This document shows, in pieces, positions 8,217 through 16,296 of a DNA stretch of 64,000 nucleotides (position 1 is the stretch's first letter; every line of letters begins with the position of its first letter). This stretch comes from Treponema sp. Its GTDB lineage: Bacteria > Spirochaetota > Spirochaetia > Treponematales > Treponemataceae. Under the pieces are notes generated by a model. That model had not been told where the DNA came from. It ran no database searches and saw nothing but the letters and a program-made list of their open reading frames with translations. The position numbers and the translations under genes were made by a program. The DNA lies in the NCBI GenBank assembly GCA_017938365.1, contig JAGBBT010000099.1, positions 1 through 64,000 on the forward strand. Direction: 5' to 3'.

Positions 8217-9314
8217 ATGGCAACTATTGATTATAAAGATTCAGGTGTTGATGTAGAAGAAGGTTATAATGCTGTAAATGAATATAAAGTTCATGCAAAA
8301 AGAACTAGAATACCTGGATTGCTCACAGATTTAGGAAGTTTTAATGGGATGTTCGAAATTCCTAAAGGAATTAAAAATCCAGTAATGGTAAGTGGTACAG
8401 ATGGAGTTGGTACTAAGTTGGATATTGCTTTCCAAATGGGTAAATACGACACTGTTGGAATCGATTGTGTTGCAATGAGTGTAAATGATATTCTTTGTTC
8501 TGGCGTTCAGACAAAATTCTTTCTTGATTATGTTGCTTGTGGCAAACTTGATGCTAAAGTTGCAGGTCAGATTGTAAAAGGAGTTGCCGACGGTTGTGTT
8601 GATACAGGCTGTGCTCTTTTAGGTGGTGAAACTGCTGAAATGCCAGGTTTTTATGACGAAGGAAAATATGATTTAGCAGGTTTTGGTGTTGGTGTCGGTG
8701 ATAAGAAAAAAATGGTAACTGGCGAAAAAATTGAAGCTGGGGACGTTTTGATTGGTTTGTCTTCTACAGGGTGTCATTCAAATGGATATTCTCTTGTTAG
8801 AAAATTAGTTACAGATTTTAACGAGCCATTTATAGTTGATGGAAAAGATACTGGAAAGACAATTGGTGAAGTTCTTTTGACACCAACAAGAATTTATGTT
8901 CGTCCTGTTATGGAAGTTTATAATAAATTTAGAAAATCAATTCATGGAATGGTTCATATTACAGGTGGTGGATTCTATGAAAATGTTCCACGCATGTATG
9001 CCAAAGGTAAAAATCTCGTTAGCGTTATAAAAAAAGATAGTTGGAAGAAACCTGCAATCTTTGCTGAATTAGAAAAACGTGGTGCAGATCCAGACGGAAT
9101 GTGGGGAACATTTAATATGGGTATTGGTTTTATTCTTGCTGTTAAAGCAAAGGATGCACCTGCGATTATAAAAATGTTTAATGATAATTCTTCAAAATAT
9201 ACAATGCATGGTAATGAAGATATGGTTGCATATGAAATTGGATATGTTGAAGCCTCTGATAAAGATTTAAGTGGTGACTTAAAAGGGTCTCACGAAGCTA
9301 CAAAATTAATCTAA
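8217..9314 (+). CDS. purM: PurM, phosphoribosylformylglycinamidine cyclo-ligase (AIR synthetase)
   Basis: It catalyses ATP-dependent ring closure of FGAM to AIR, the substrate of the PurE step. It begins YKDSGVDVEEGYNAV, the family N-terminal motif. GTDGVGTKLDIA, DILCSGVQTKFFLDY, GCALLGGETAEMPGFY and GLSSTGCHSNGYSLVRK are all intact, as is HITGGGFYENVPRM. A GGGAGA directly upstream of the second ATG (8217) makes that a better start than 8205. The 105 bp between purE and purM has no convincing terminator, so they probably share a transcript. Confidence 0.95.
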   Translation: MATIDYKDSGVDVEEGYNAVNEYKVHAKRTRIPGLLTDLGSFNGMFEIPKGIKNPVMVSGTDGVGTKLDIAFQMGKYDTVGIDCVAMSVNDILCSGVQTKFFLDYVACGKLDAKVAGQIVKGVADGCVDTGCALLGGETAEMPGFYDEGKYDLAGFGVGVGDKKKMVTGEKIEAGDVLIGLSSTGCHSNGYSLVRKLVTDFNEPFIVDGKDTGKTIGEVLLTPTRIYVRPVMEVYNKFRKSIHGMVHITGGGFYENVPRMYAKGKNLVSVIKKDSWKKPAIFAELEKRGADPDGMWGTFNMGIGFILAVKAKDAPAIIKMFNDNSSKYTMHGNEDMVAYEIGYVEASDKDLSGDLKGSHEATKLI

Positions 9315-9338
9315 ATATAAGAGAGTCTATATAAGAAA

Positions 9339-9965
9339 ATGAAAATTGCTGTTTTAGTTAGTGGTGGCGGAACGAATTTACAAGCTTTGATTGATTATGA
9401 AAAGTCTCACAAAGATTGTCCTTATAATATAAATCTTGTAATTTCAAATACTAAAAATGCTTATGCTTTAGAAAGAGCAAAACTTGCTAATATTGAAACA
9501 GCAATTAAAAGTCCTTATTCTGTTTTAGGAGAGGATGTTGCAAAGACTGCTACTCGTGATGAGAAGCGAATCGCAATTAGTAATGCAATTCTTGAGCTTT
9601 GTAGAAGTAAAGAAATTGATGCGATTGTTTTGGCTGGATATTTATCGGTTTTGGGTGGCCCCATTATAGATGAATATAAAGACCGTATATTAAATCTTCA
9701 TCCTGCGTTATTACCTAAGTTTGGTGGTGTTGGAATGTGGGGACATAATGTTCATGAAGCTGTTTTGGCAAGTGGCGAAACAGAAAGTGGATGTACAATT
9801 CATTTAGTTGATGATGGTTGCGATACAGGTAAAATTCTTGTGCAAAAAAAAGTTCCTATAATGCCAAATGATACACCAGATTCTTTGTACGCTAGAATAG
9901 CCCCAAAAGAGCATGAGGCAATAGTAGAGGGCGTTTGTCTTTTGGCAGAACAAATTAATAAATAA
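9339..9965 (+). CDS. purN: PurN, phosphoribosylglycinamide formyltransferase
   Basis: It transfers a formyl group from 10-formyl-THF to GAR in purine synthesis. The N-terminal loop MKIAVLVSGGGTNLQAL binds the phosphate, and the catalytic triad is present as Asn and His in ILNLHPALLP and Asp in DDGCDTGKIL. The 208-residue length fits. It lies 24 bp after purM in the same orientation. Its 3' flank is where the accessory segment begins: the first copy of a 22-bp direct repeat starts 10 bp after the stop. Confidence 0.94.
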   Translation: MKIAVLVSGGGTNLQALIDYEKSHKDCPYNINLVISNTKNAYALERAKLANIETAIKSPYSVLGEDVAKTATRDEKRIAISNAILELCRSKEIDAIVLAGYLSVLGGPIIDEYKDRILNLHPALLPKFGGVGMWGHNVHEAVLASGETESGCTIHLVDDGCDTGKILVQKKVPIMPNDTPDSLYARIAPKEHEAIVEGVCLLAEQINK

Positions 9966-9974
9966 TTATTTTCC

Positions 9975-9996
9975 GAAAATAAGCTTATAAAATGTT
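9975..9996 (+). repeat. 22-bp direct repeat, copy A (left edge of accessory segment)
   Basis: Bases 9975-9996 are identical to 13808-13829. The unit contains the 10-bp palindrome ATAAGCTTAT. Copy A abuts the IS left end; copy B overlaps the stop codon of the OmpA-family gene. Confidence 0.8.
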
Positions 9997-10012
9997 TTCT
10001 GTAAATTCCCAA

Positions 10013-10055
10013 CATAGTAGGTACTGTGGTAAAATAAACACAGAAGCCTACTATG
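10013..10055 (+). promoter_or_regulatory. Hairpin enclosing the transposase start codon (copy 1)
   Basis: CATAGTAGG (10013-10021) pairs with CCTACTATG (10047-10055), and an inner stem CTGTG (10024-10028) pairs with CACAG (10039-10043). The last three bases of the outer stem are the transposase ATG. The likely -10 region lies in the loop, so only read-through RNA would contain both arms. Confidence 0.6.
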
Positions 10056-11148
10056 GCAAAAGAGAAAAGAACACCACACAAAGTAGTAATGACAGAAGGT
10101 AAACGAGAAATAATCAGAGGTTTACTTTCAGAGTATGATATTCAGTCAGCACAAGACATTCAAGAAGCGGTGAAAGATTTACTGGGCAGTACCATCAAAG
10201 AAATGATGGAAGCCGAAATGGAAAATCATCTAGGATATGAAAAATCATGTCGTTCAGAAAATGATGATTATCGAAATGGCTATAAACCAAAAAACAGTAA
10301 AATCAAGTATCGGGGAAATTGAACTTGAAATTCCCCAAGACAGAAAATCCACCTTTGAACCAAAAATTGTAAAAAAGGTCAAAAAGATATTTCTGATATT
10401 AATCAAAAAATTATTTCAATGTACGCAAAAGGCATAACAACACGCCAAATATCAGACACTATCGAAGATACAGATGTTACAGACAAACTACTTCCGCAAA
10501 TAGAAGAATGGCAAAATCGTCCCTTAGATGAAGCATATCCAGTTATTTACATAGATGCCATACATTATTTAGTAAGAGACAATGGGATAATTCGCAAAAT
10601 GGCAGCCTATGTAATTCTAGGAATAAATTGTGAAGGACACAAGGAAGTACTTTCGATAAACATAGGAGAAAATGAAAGTGCAAAATATTGGCTAAATGTG
10701 ATGAATGAGCTAAAAAATCGTGGTGTAAAAGACATTATGATAATATGTGCCGATGGACTTTCAGGAATAAAAGAAGCAATAAGTGCAGCCTTCCCAAAAT
10801 ATGTTCCATCAAAAGATATGAAAAGTTTTGCAGTGGATTTGAAAACAATATACAATGCAATTTCAGAAGAAGAAGGACGAAAAGCCTTAAACAGAGTTTC
10901 AGAAAAATGGTCACCAAAATATCCACATGCAATGAAACGCTGGTATGATAATTGGGATGTAGTAACTCCAATATTCAAGTTACAGAAAATTAAATCGTCA
11001 AAGAAGTGTATTTCCAAGCGATAAAGCATTATTAAAAGCTTTGTATTTAGCAACTTTTGAAGCAACAAAAAAATGGACTCAGCCACTTTAAAATTGGGCA
11101 ATTGTATACGGCGAATTGTGCATTATGTACTCAGGGCCGATTACCTGA
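10053..11148 (+). pseudogene. IS256-family (mutator-type) transposase pseudogene
   Basis: Reading starts MAKEKRTPHKVVMTEGKREI and continues as a recognisable IS256 transposase but is broken many times. There is a frameshift in the A-run at 10289-10294 and another near 10370 that restores the frame. An apparent in-frame deletion sits after SDTIED near 10465, and a second removes the conserved HQVRN-type region near 10800. A further shift or deletion at about 10985 removes the TNAIES block with the catalytic Glu, and an in-frame TAA follows WTQPL. The two Asp motifs remain (YIDAIHY, CADGL). It cannot be functional. Confidence 0.88.
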
Positions 11149-11359
11149 TCAAAAACTTTTAAAACTCAAAAAAAAATAGCCAGCTTTCTTTTCGGGAAAA
11201 CTGGCTTAAAATTTTACACTTGGTAAAATAATCAATGTAAATTATAGTAAAATCATAAACAGTAGCTGTTAGCAGCAAGCGGAAAAAACCGCATTAAACT
11301 TTTTTATCGCAGCCTACTGAATTTACAGAAAAGACTTCACAGTCTCTTGTACTTTTTTA

Positions 11360-12667
11360 TTATTTCTTTAGTTGTTCTGCTGAGCGTTTGTTTTTAGCAC
11401 TGCGAGATTTCATTTCAGTAAGCATACTTTGTGCTTTTGGATTTTGGGTGCTTTTTGTAAGGGCTTGCATCAAAACAATTGCTTCGTCTGTATTTTTGCT
11501 TATTTCGGTTATTATTGCCTGGTTGTATCCAGCAGCAAAGTCTTTTGACTGAGCATATATTTTGCCATAAGATTGTGCTGCTGCAAAATAATCCTTTTCG
11601 CTGACAAGTTTTTTTGCTGCACTCATTGCGGACTTGACTTCTTTGTCTTTACTGTCTGATTTTTCGAGTTTTACAAGAACTGTACGTGGTGTTGGAATCA
11701 TATCATTGATAATGCTTTGAAGAGGTTTTTTCTTTGCAGAAGCAATAAGCTTTGCAGGATTCTCTAGTTCATTTCTGTTTTCCTCATAATTAGTTGATGA
11801 ACTATCAGATTTTTCTCCGCTTCCAATAACAGTTCCGCTTAAATTAACAATTTCGTACCCTACTGTTACATTTGCAACTCGGCGATACACGGTTACATCT
11901 TCATAAACAGTTTTTCCGTTAGCATCTTTTACAGTTTCCCCTTTTGAATTTTTTACAGAGCGACTTTCTTTTTTTGATTCGTCATTTACAGATGAAGAAA
12001 CATTTAATTTGAGTATTGCATCAATGCTAGCGATAAATTCTCCAGGAGGAGCATAAAATCGTGCCTTTGCAATGTTGACATGTTGACCAGCACCTAAAAT
12101 TCGTAAAATTTCACCTGTATCTTTTAAATCAGGAGCTTTAAGTCCATAACATTCGCCTATTATGGTAACTGTTGTGCCTTTTTCAAGTGAAGCAGCTTTT
12201 TGTATTTCTGAATCTATAATATATACATCAACTGAATTATTACCAGCGCCAAGTCTGATGGCTTTTTCTAGGATTTCAGTAACAGTACCCTGAACTATAA
12301 GAATCTTTTTTTCGTAATTAGAATTTGCCCTCATAACATTTGAAGTGTAGGCATTTATTAAGTCGTCAGCCTTTATTTCTATTGCTCTTCCATAATAATC
12401 TTTTTCGTCTTGCCATTTTCTTTTTTTGACAAGTTCTGGTTCAGCGTCAACAACGGTGTATTTTCCTGTATTTGTAAGTGCAGTAGTAACAGTACTTGCT
12501 GCACTAGAATCATTAGAAATAAGTCCGATTTTGCTAATTCCGTCCATATTTATTCGTGCTGGTTCTGTATAAGATACAGGTATTGTTGTTTGGCATCCTA
12601 GCATCAAGTTAGTGATGACAACCGTAATTACTGCAAAAACCAAGTTTTTTGCATTTGTTTTTTTCAT
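11360..12667 (-). CDS. Putative lipoprotein with OB-fold (tRNA_anti-like) and C-terminal helical repeats
   Basis: A signal peptide ends in LMLGC-Q, a lipobox at about residue 25. Residues about 100-190 (ADDLINAYTSNVMRANSNY, KKILIVQGTVTEIL, GTTVTIIGECYGL) look like the tRNA_anti-like OB-fold found in secreted proteins. The middle region mentions repeated polar strands (KNSKGETVKDANGKTVYED). The C-terminus about 345-420 is TPR-like (KDYFAAAQSYGKIYAQSKDF). AAGGAG lies 7 nt before the ATG. It is divergent from an XRE regulator across an inverted repeat. G+C appears higher than in neighbouring core genes. The function is unknown. Confidence 0.72.
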   Translation of the reverse strand: MKKTNAKNLVFAVITVVITNLMLGCQTTIPVSYTEPARINMDGISKIGLISNDSSAASTVTTALTNTGKYTVVDAEPELVKKRKWQDEKDYYGRAIEIKADDLINAYTSNVMRANSNYEKKILIVQGTVTEILEKAIRLGAGNNSVDVYIIDSEIQKAASLEKGTTVTIIGECYGLKAPDLKDTGEILRILGAGQHVNIAKARFYAPPGEFIASIDAILKLNVSSSVNDESKKESRSVKNSKGETVKDANGKTVYEDVTVYRRVANVTVGYEIVNLSGTVIGSGEKSDSSSTNYEENRNELENPAKLIASAKKKPLQSIINDMIPTPRTVLVKLEKSDSKDKEVKSAMSAAKKLVSEKDYFAAAQSYGKIYAQSKDFAAGYNQAIITEISKNTDEAIVLMQALTKSTQNPKAQSMLTEMKSRSAKNKRSAEQLKK

Positions 12668-12693
12668 ATAATTCTCCTTTGATATAGATATAT

Positions 12694-12728
12694 TTGTAAA
12701 AATAGACTTAATAAGTATATTTTTACAA
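12694..12728. promoter_or_regulatory. Perfect 11-bp inverted repeat, candidate operator
   Basis: TTGTAAAAATA (12694-12704) and TATTTTTACAA (12718-12728) are exact reverse complements separated by 13 bp. They lie in the 158-bp divergent region between the lipoprotein and XRE genes, 27 bp before the lipoprotein ATG. Binding by the neighbouring XRE protein is inference. Confidence 0.55.
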
Positions 12729-12825
12729 GCTTTCTTTATTATGTAGCATTAAACGATTGTTGTATATACCTATTTGATTGAATATTATGTGATTTTATAA
12801 TTGATTATCTCTAATAGTGTGAAAT

Positions 12826-13143
12826 ATGACAAATATAAGAACTGTTTTATCCTACAATATGAAGTTTCGGCGCAAAGAACTTGGACTTTCTCAAATAGAT
12901 CTTGCTGAAAAAACAGGGAGTGCTGCCAACTATATTTCCAAGATTGAGGCAGAGAGACAATTTCCTTCTGTTGAAATGATAGAAAAACTTGCAGAGGCTC
13001 TTCAGATGGACACGGTAGAACTATTTGCACTTTCAAATCAGAAAAAAGACTGTATGTTCAGAGAGAAAGCTTCCCTTATGCAACGAATTTCCAATGAAAT
13101 AGATGTGTTTATAGAACAGATTGATTCAGCAAATAGATTCTGA
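12826..13143 (+). CDS. XRE-family helix-turn-helix transcriptional regulator
   Basis: This 105-residue protein has a Cro/CI-type HTH at about residues 8-63: MKFRRKELGLSQIDLAEKTG, then SAANYISKIEAERQFPSVEM. The remaining tail is short and helical, with no recognisable ligand domain. Such small XRE proteins are common on accessory elements and often regulate a divergent neighbour. Here that neighbour is the lipoprotein gene at 12667, with a perfect inverted repeat between. No strong Shine-Dalgarno precedes the ATG. Base composition is richer in G+C than the host genes. Confidence 0.85.
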   Translation: MTNIRTVLSYNMKFRRKELGLSQIDLAEKTGSAANYISKIEAERQFPSVEMIEKLAEALQMDTVELFALSNQKKDCMFREKASLMQRISNEIDVFIEQIDSANRF

Positions 13144-13476
13144 CTTGCAACACATGCGCAGCATGTGAAGAATGACATTGTTGGGTAGGGATTCTGACTT
13201 GCGTCAGAAAGACGAGACTCACCCCAGGCTGACGTTATTTCTGTCATGGCGAGACCGTAAGGTCGTGGCGCTCTATTTTCCAAGAGATTGCTTCACTACG
13301 TTCGCAATGACGGAGGTCAAAAAGTGCGTTATCCTGCAACTTGATTCAGGATCTTTTGCACGGTTGTTGAGCGTAGTCGAAAGAAAGGGATTGTTGCGTT
13401 GCCCTAAATCTCTGAAGTGAACCCCAACTACAGAGTTCAGTTTAGAGATTGACGTTGTACTTGAGCCTATGAAAAG
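13144..13476. repeat. G+C-rich zone of palindromic interspersed repeats, no gene
   Basis: This 333-bp stretch has no convincing gene, although short open frames cross it. Bases 13201-13260 are 53% G+C, far above the surroundings. It contains palindromic pieces such as CACATGCGCAGCATGTG (13148-13164), CGAGACCGTAAGGTCGTGGCG, TTGCTTCACTACGTTCGCAA and ATCCTGCAACTTGATTCAGGAT. Phrases like TTCACTACGTTCGCAATGACG and TGAGCGTAGTCGAAA recall small dispersed palindromic repeats seen in several bacterial genomes. I read it as a patch of such repeats, perhaps imported. Confidence 0.6.
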
Positions 13477-13679
13477 TTTTCTGTAAATTCCCAACATAGT
13501 AGGCATGTGATATAATAAACACAAGAGCCTACTATGGCAAAAGAAAAAAGAACACCACACAAAGTAGTAATGACAGAAGGTAAACGAGAAATAATCAGAG
13601 GTTTACTCTCAGAGTATGACATTCAGTCAGCACAAGACATTCAAGAAGCGTTGAAAGATTTACTGGGCGGTACCATCAG
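13477..13679 (+). mobile_element. Truncated IS256-family element, left end only (copy 2)
   Basis: The 203 bp are over 90% identical by eye to 9995-10197, including the left terminal inverted repeat, the start-codon hairpin (CATAGTAGG 13495-13503 with CCTACTATG 13528-13536) and the first 49 transposase codons. Homology stops abruptly after LLGGTI. Here the loop carries a perfect TATAAT (13511-13516). No right end follows. Confidence 0.82.
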
Positions 13680-13761
13680 TGTAACAAGACTTCGACAAAA
13701 GGATTTTTTCAAATCCTTTTGTTATTGTACAATAACAAAAATTTTTAGTGGAAAAGGTTGA
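13534..13761 (+). pseudogene. Transposase N-terminal fragment fused to unrelated codons
   Basis: The first 49 codons match the IS256-type transposase start (MAKEKRTPHKVVMTEGKREI...). The frame then runs through about 26 unrelated codons to a chance stop. The catalytic domain is absent. Downstream at 13695-13720 is a hairpin (CAAAAGGATT / AATCCTTTTG) followed by the palindrome TTATTGTACAATAA. These may be the remains of the deletion junction. Confidence 0.8.
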
Positions 13762-13807
13762 AGGTTTAATTATTTAATAATAAGTGATGTAGTGCATTAT
13801 CAACTTG

Positions 13808-13829
13808 GAAAATAAGCTTATAAAATGTT
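13808..13829 (+). repeat. 22-bp direct repeat, copy B (right edge of accessory segment)
   Basis: This is an exact copy of 9975-9996. Its last two bases fall within the stop codon of the leftward OmpA-family gene, so copy B is probably the ancestral one. Confidence 0.8.
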
Positions 13830-15162
13830 ATTTTCTTTGAATGTATGTTGCCTTTGGTTGTGCTGTAATTATTACGCGACGATTTTGGGCTCTTCCTTCT
13901 GCTGTATCATTTGATGCGATCGGTTGGGTTCCTCCGTATCCTCGATAAGTGAAAATTGATTCATCTAAACCATTAGCAACAAGTTCTTTAATGATTGTTT
14001 GTGTTCTTTGTATTGAAAGTTTCATTTGTCCTTCAGGCTTATTAACATCGGCTGTGTGTCCTTCTACAAGGATTGTAAACGAATTATCTTCATTTATCTT
14101 TTTAAGAGAATTTGCAAGATTTTTAATCTTAGTGAATTCGGTTTGTAACAATTCTGGACTATCAGCTACAAATTTTAAGTCGTATAATATCTGAATTCCT
14201 CTGATTGTATTTTCGATGATTGGAGGCTTTTCGTCTGTGAATAAGTGTTCCTTTAATTTTTGATATGCTGCGTAGTAATTTTCATCTCTTTTTGGAGTTG
14301 CAACTGAGTATATTAAGTTTTCTTTATCCAAAAGTATTACAACTTTTCCTTGTTTTAAAAGCTCTAAATTTTCAGGAACTGTTAATATTTTTAAAGCATC
14401 ATTTCTTGATATAACAGGATCTGTTCTGAATCTACCATAAACTTTTCTCGCACTGATTCTCATTGGATCTGGTCCAATTTTCTGTGCATACAATTTTTCG
14501 TCGTCTTGCCAATCGTAATGTATAATTCCTTCTGTTTTTGCTATTTCTGGATTTCCCATGTTTTTTTCGTAAATTAAGTTCATGTTTTCATCCCATATTT
14601 CTGGAAAAAAGCATGGATATACATTGTCTTTTGTAAATTCTCCGTGTACAGGTAATTTTCCTCTAGCATCGATAATAATTCCTGTATATTTTCTACTTGG
14701 TATTTGTTCTATAGGTTTTGCATTTTTATATGGAAATTTATGTTTTATCATTAAAGAACTTATTTTTGTTAAATTAATGGAATGTTCTGTTTTTAATATG
14801 TGACTTGAATTCATAAAAAAGCCAGGTGTTTTTTTCCCTGTGTCTATAATGTTTGTAATTTGTTCTAATGTTATATCATTGTTTGTGACAATATCTGCAA
14901 GTTGTGTATTTGAATTTATATAAATTGTTAAAAGAGGATCTTTAACTAATATTGGTAATTCTATATCGATTTTATTTACAGCTGTTTGTTTTCCGGCTGG
15001 CATAGAAATTTTAGCTTTTTCAATATCTAACATTATTGATGATGAAAATTTATTCTGTGTCCAATCTATTTTACTTGTAGAAGTTATTGTATTATCTGAT
15101 TCTGCAAAACTTGTTAAAAGTAAAGTTAATAAGAATAAGCTTGTGAGTATAAAATTTTTCAA
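13828..15162 (-). CDS. OmpA-family envelope protein
   Basis: A signal peptide (MKNFILTSLFLLTLLLTSFAE) precedes about 300 residues with no family I recognise. The C-terminal OmpA-like peptidoglycan-binding domain is at about 320-440: FTILVEGHTADVN, LSIQRTQTIIKEL, YRGYGGTQPIASN and GRAQNRRVII. The start is a TTG at 15162, chosen because GAGG lies 8 nt upstream and the signal peptide begins there. It is 20 bp from a lytic transglycosylase gene, fitting a cell-wall anchored outer-membrane or periplasmic role. The stop codon overlaps direct-repeat copy B. Confidence 0.86.
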   Translation of the reverse strand: MKNFILTSLFLLTLLLTSFAESDNTITSTSKIDWTQNKFSSSIMLDIEKAKISMPAGKQTAVNKIDIELPILVKDPLLTIYINSNTQLADIVTNNDITLEQITNIIDTGKKTPGFFMNSSHILKTEHSINLTKISSLMIKHKFPYKNAKPIEQIPSRKYTGIIIDARGKLPVHGEFTKDNVYPCFFPEIWDENMNLIYEKNMGNPEIAKTEGIIHYDWQDDEKLYAQKIGPDPMRISARKVYGRFRTDPVISRNDALKILTVPENLELLKQGKVVILLDKENLIYSVATPKRDENYYAAYQKLKEHLFTDEKPPIIENTIRGIQILYDLKFVADSPELLQTEFTKIKNLANSLKKINEDNSFTILVEGHTADVNKPEGQMKLSIQRTQTIIKELVANGLDESIFTYRGYGGTQPIASNDTAEGRAQNRRVIITAQPKATYIQRK

Positions 15163-15182
15163 AATTAGTGCCTCTTTTTTGA

Positions 15183-16289
15183 CTAAAATTCTTTCGTCTT
15201 ATTATCGGTATTTTTTTTAGGAATATAGAGAGTTTTTCCAAGTTCTAATATATGATTTTCTGATATGTTATTAATTTTACATATTTCTTTTATTGAAACT
15301 TTGTGTGTTTTTGCTATTGACCATAAAGTTTCCCCTTTACTTATTTTGTGTGCAATATAAGCATTGGTAGTATTTGCTGTTATTTTTTGGATAGCAATTG
15401 TTGCAGATTCCTTTAATCCTGAAGGTAGTCTCAATTTATATAAATAGTTTGGTGGTGTACAATTTTGTATTAACGCTAGATTTAATTCTTTTAATGTTTT
15501 TTCTTCTATTCGTAATTCTGTTGCTAATCTTTGAAGTGAAATTTTCTGATTTATTGTTATGTAATCATATTCTGCGTATCTTTTTGATTTTGATAATTCT
15601 GGTAATGTAATATTGTATTTTTCATTGTTATTAATTAATTCACATATAGCTATTAATTTTGGCACATATTGAACGCTTTGATCTCTTAATAATTCTTTTT
15701 CTGAAATGTACCAAAAAGTTTTTGTTTCTGCGTTGTTTAAAATTCTTGTCATTGCGCCTGCTCCACAATTGTATGCTGCAATTGCGATGGGCCAATCTTT
15801 AAATAAATTGTAATTGTCTTGTAATTTTGAAAGGGCAGCATCTGTGCTTTTCCATGGATCATATCTTTCATCAATCCATTCTGTTTTTTCTAAAAACGGT
15901 TTTATTGAATTTTCCATGAATTGCCATAATCCTTTTGCTCCACTTTTTGATACGGCGGTAGGATTATAGTCACTTTCTACTATTGGTAAGTATTCTAGAA
16001 TTTCGGGCATGTTTCTTTTTTTTAGTTCTTGTCGGATATATAATCTATATTTTTCTCCTTTATCCAAAATTTCGTAGAGTTGTTTTTTACCAAATGAACT
16101 TGTGTATTGTGTAATATATTTTTTTATCATGGTTTGTGGATAATGATCAGTTGGTATTGTAAGTCCACCTACATTTGTAAAAACTGAATTGAATTGTTTA
16201 TCTTGTGAATAAACATTTAGTGAGCATAAAAAAGTAAAAATAAGAAGAAGTATATAACATTTGTTTTTAATTCTTTTTCTTTTCTTCAT
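15183..16289 (-). CDS. MltD-like membrane-bound lytic murein transglycosylase with LysM
   Basis: It cleaves peptidoglycan glycan strands to 1,6-anhydro ends. A signal peptide at 1-28 is followed by the GH23 SLT domain: LPIVESDYNPTAVSKSGAKG carries catalytic Glu105, then LWQFM, DERYDPWKSTDAAL and IAIAAYNCGAGAM. A LysM domain at about 302-350 (HKISKGETLWSIAKTHKVS) binds the wall. One LysM only, against two or three in many MltD proteins. It follows the TPR lipoprotein gene by 7 bp with no separate Shine-Dalgarno, suggesting translational coupling. Confidence 0.9.
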   Translation of the reverse strand: MKKRKRIKNKCYILLLIFTFLCSLNVYSQDKQFNSVFTNVGGLTIPTDHYPQTMIKKYITQYTSSFGKKQLYEILDKGEKYRLYIRQELKKRNMPEILEYLPIVESDYNPTAVSKSGAKGLWQFMENSIKPFLEKTEWIDERYDPWKSTDAALSKLQDNYNLFKDWPIAIAAYNCGAGAMTRILNNAETKTFWYISEKELLRDQSVQYVPKLIAICELINNNEKYNITLPELSKSKRYAEYDYITINQKISLQRLATELRIEEKTLKELNLALIQNCTPPNYLYKLRLPSGLKESATIAIQKITANTTNAYIAHKISKGETLWSIAKTHKVSIKEICKINNISENHILELGKTLYIPKKNTDNKTKEF

Positions 16290-16296
16290 TACTGAA

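Larger units (their letters stand above)
9995..11333 (+). mobile_element. Degenerate IS256-family insertion sequence, copy 1
   Basis: The left terminal inverted repeat is 9995-10021. A matching but internally shortened inverted repeat lies at 11313-11333 (CCTACT then GAATTTACAGAAAAG). Between them is a decayed mutator-type transposase gene. The right part also holds two hairpins, 11178-11206 (AGCCAG/CTGGCT) and 11279-11292 (GCGG/CCGC with a following T-rich stretch). No 8-9 bp target duplication is visible, as expected for an old insertion. The left 200 bp recurs at 13477. Confidence 0.8.

Noticed and set aside
10607-11101. Leftward open frame of 164 codons opposite the transposase
   Set aside because: It is antisense to a recognisable IS256 transposase and has no independent support.
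13172-13420. Open frame of 82 codons across the repeat patch
   Set aside because: It lies wholly in palindromic repeat sequence, has no Shine-Dalgarno or family resemblance, and its high G+C alone keeps frames open.
13273-13560. Leftward open frame of 95 codons
   Set aside because: It crosses the repeat patch and the antisense of the IS left end; the same antisense frame recurs at 9800-10081, showing it is a by-product of the IS.
9995-13679. Composite transposon formed by the two IS256 copies
   Set aside because: Copy 2 is only a left end without a right inverted repeat, and copy 1 has lost the catalytic Glu, so they cannot now mobilise the segment together. The 22-bp direct repeat is a better boundary.
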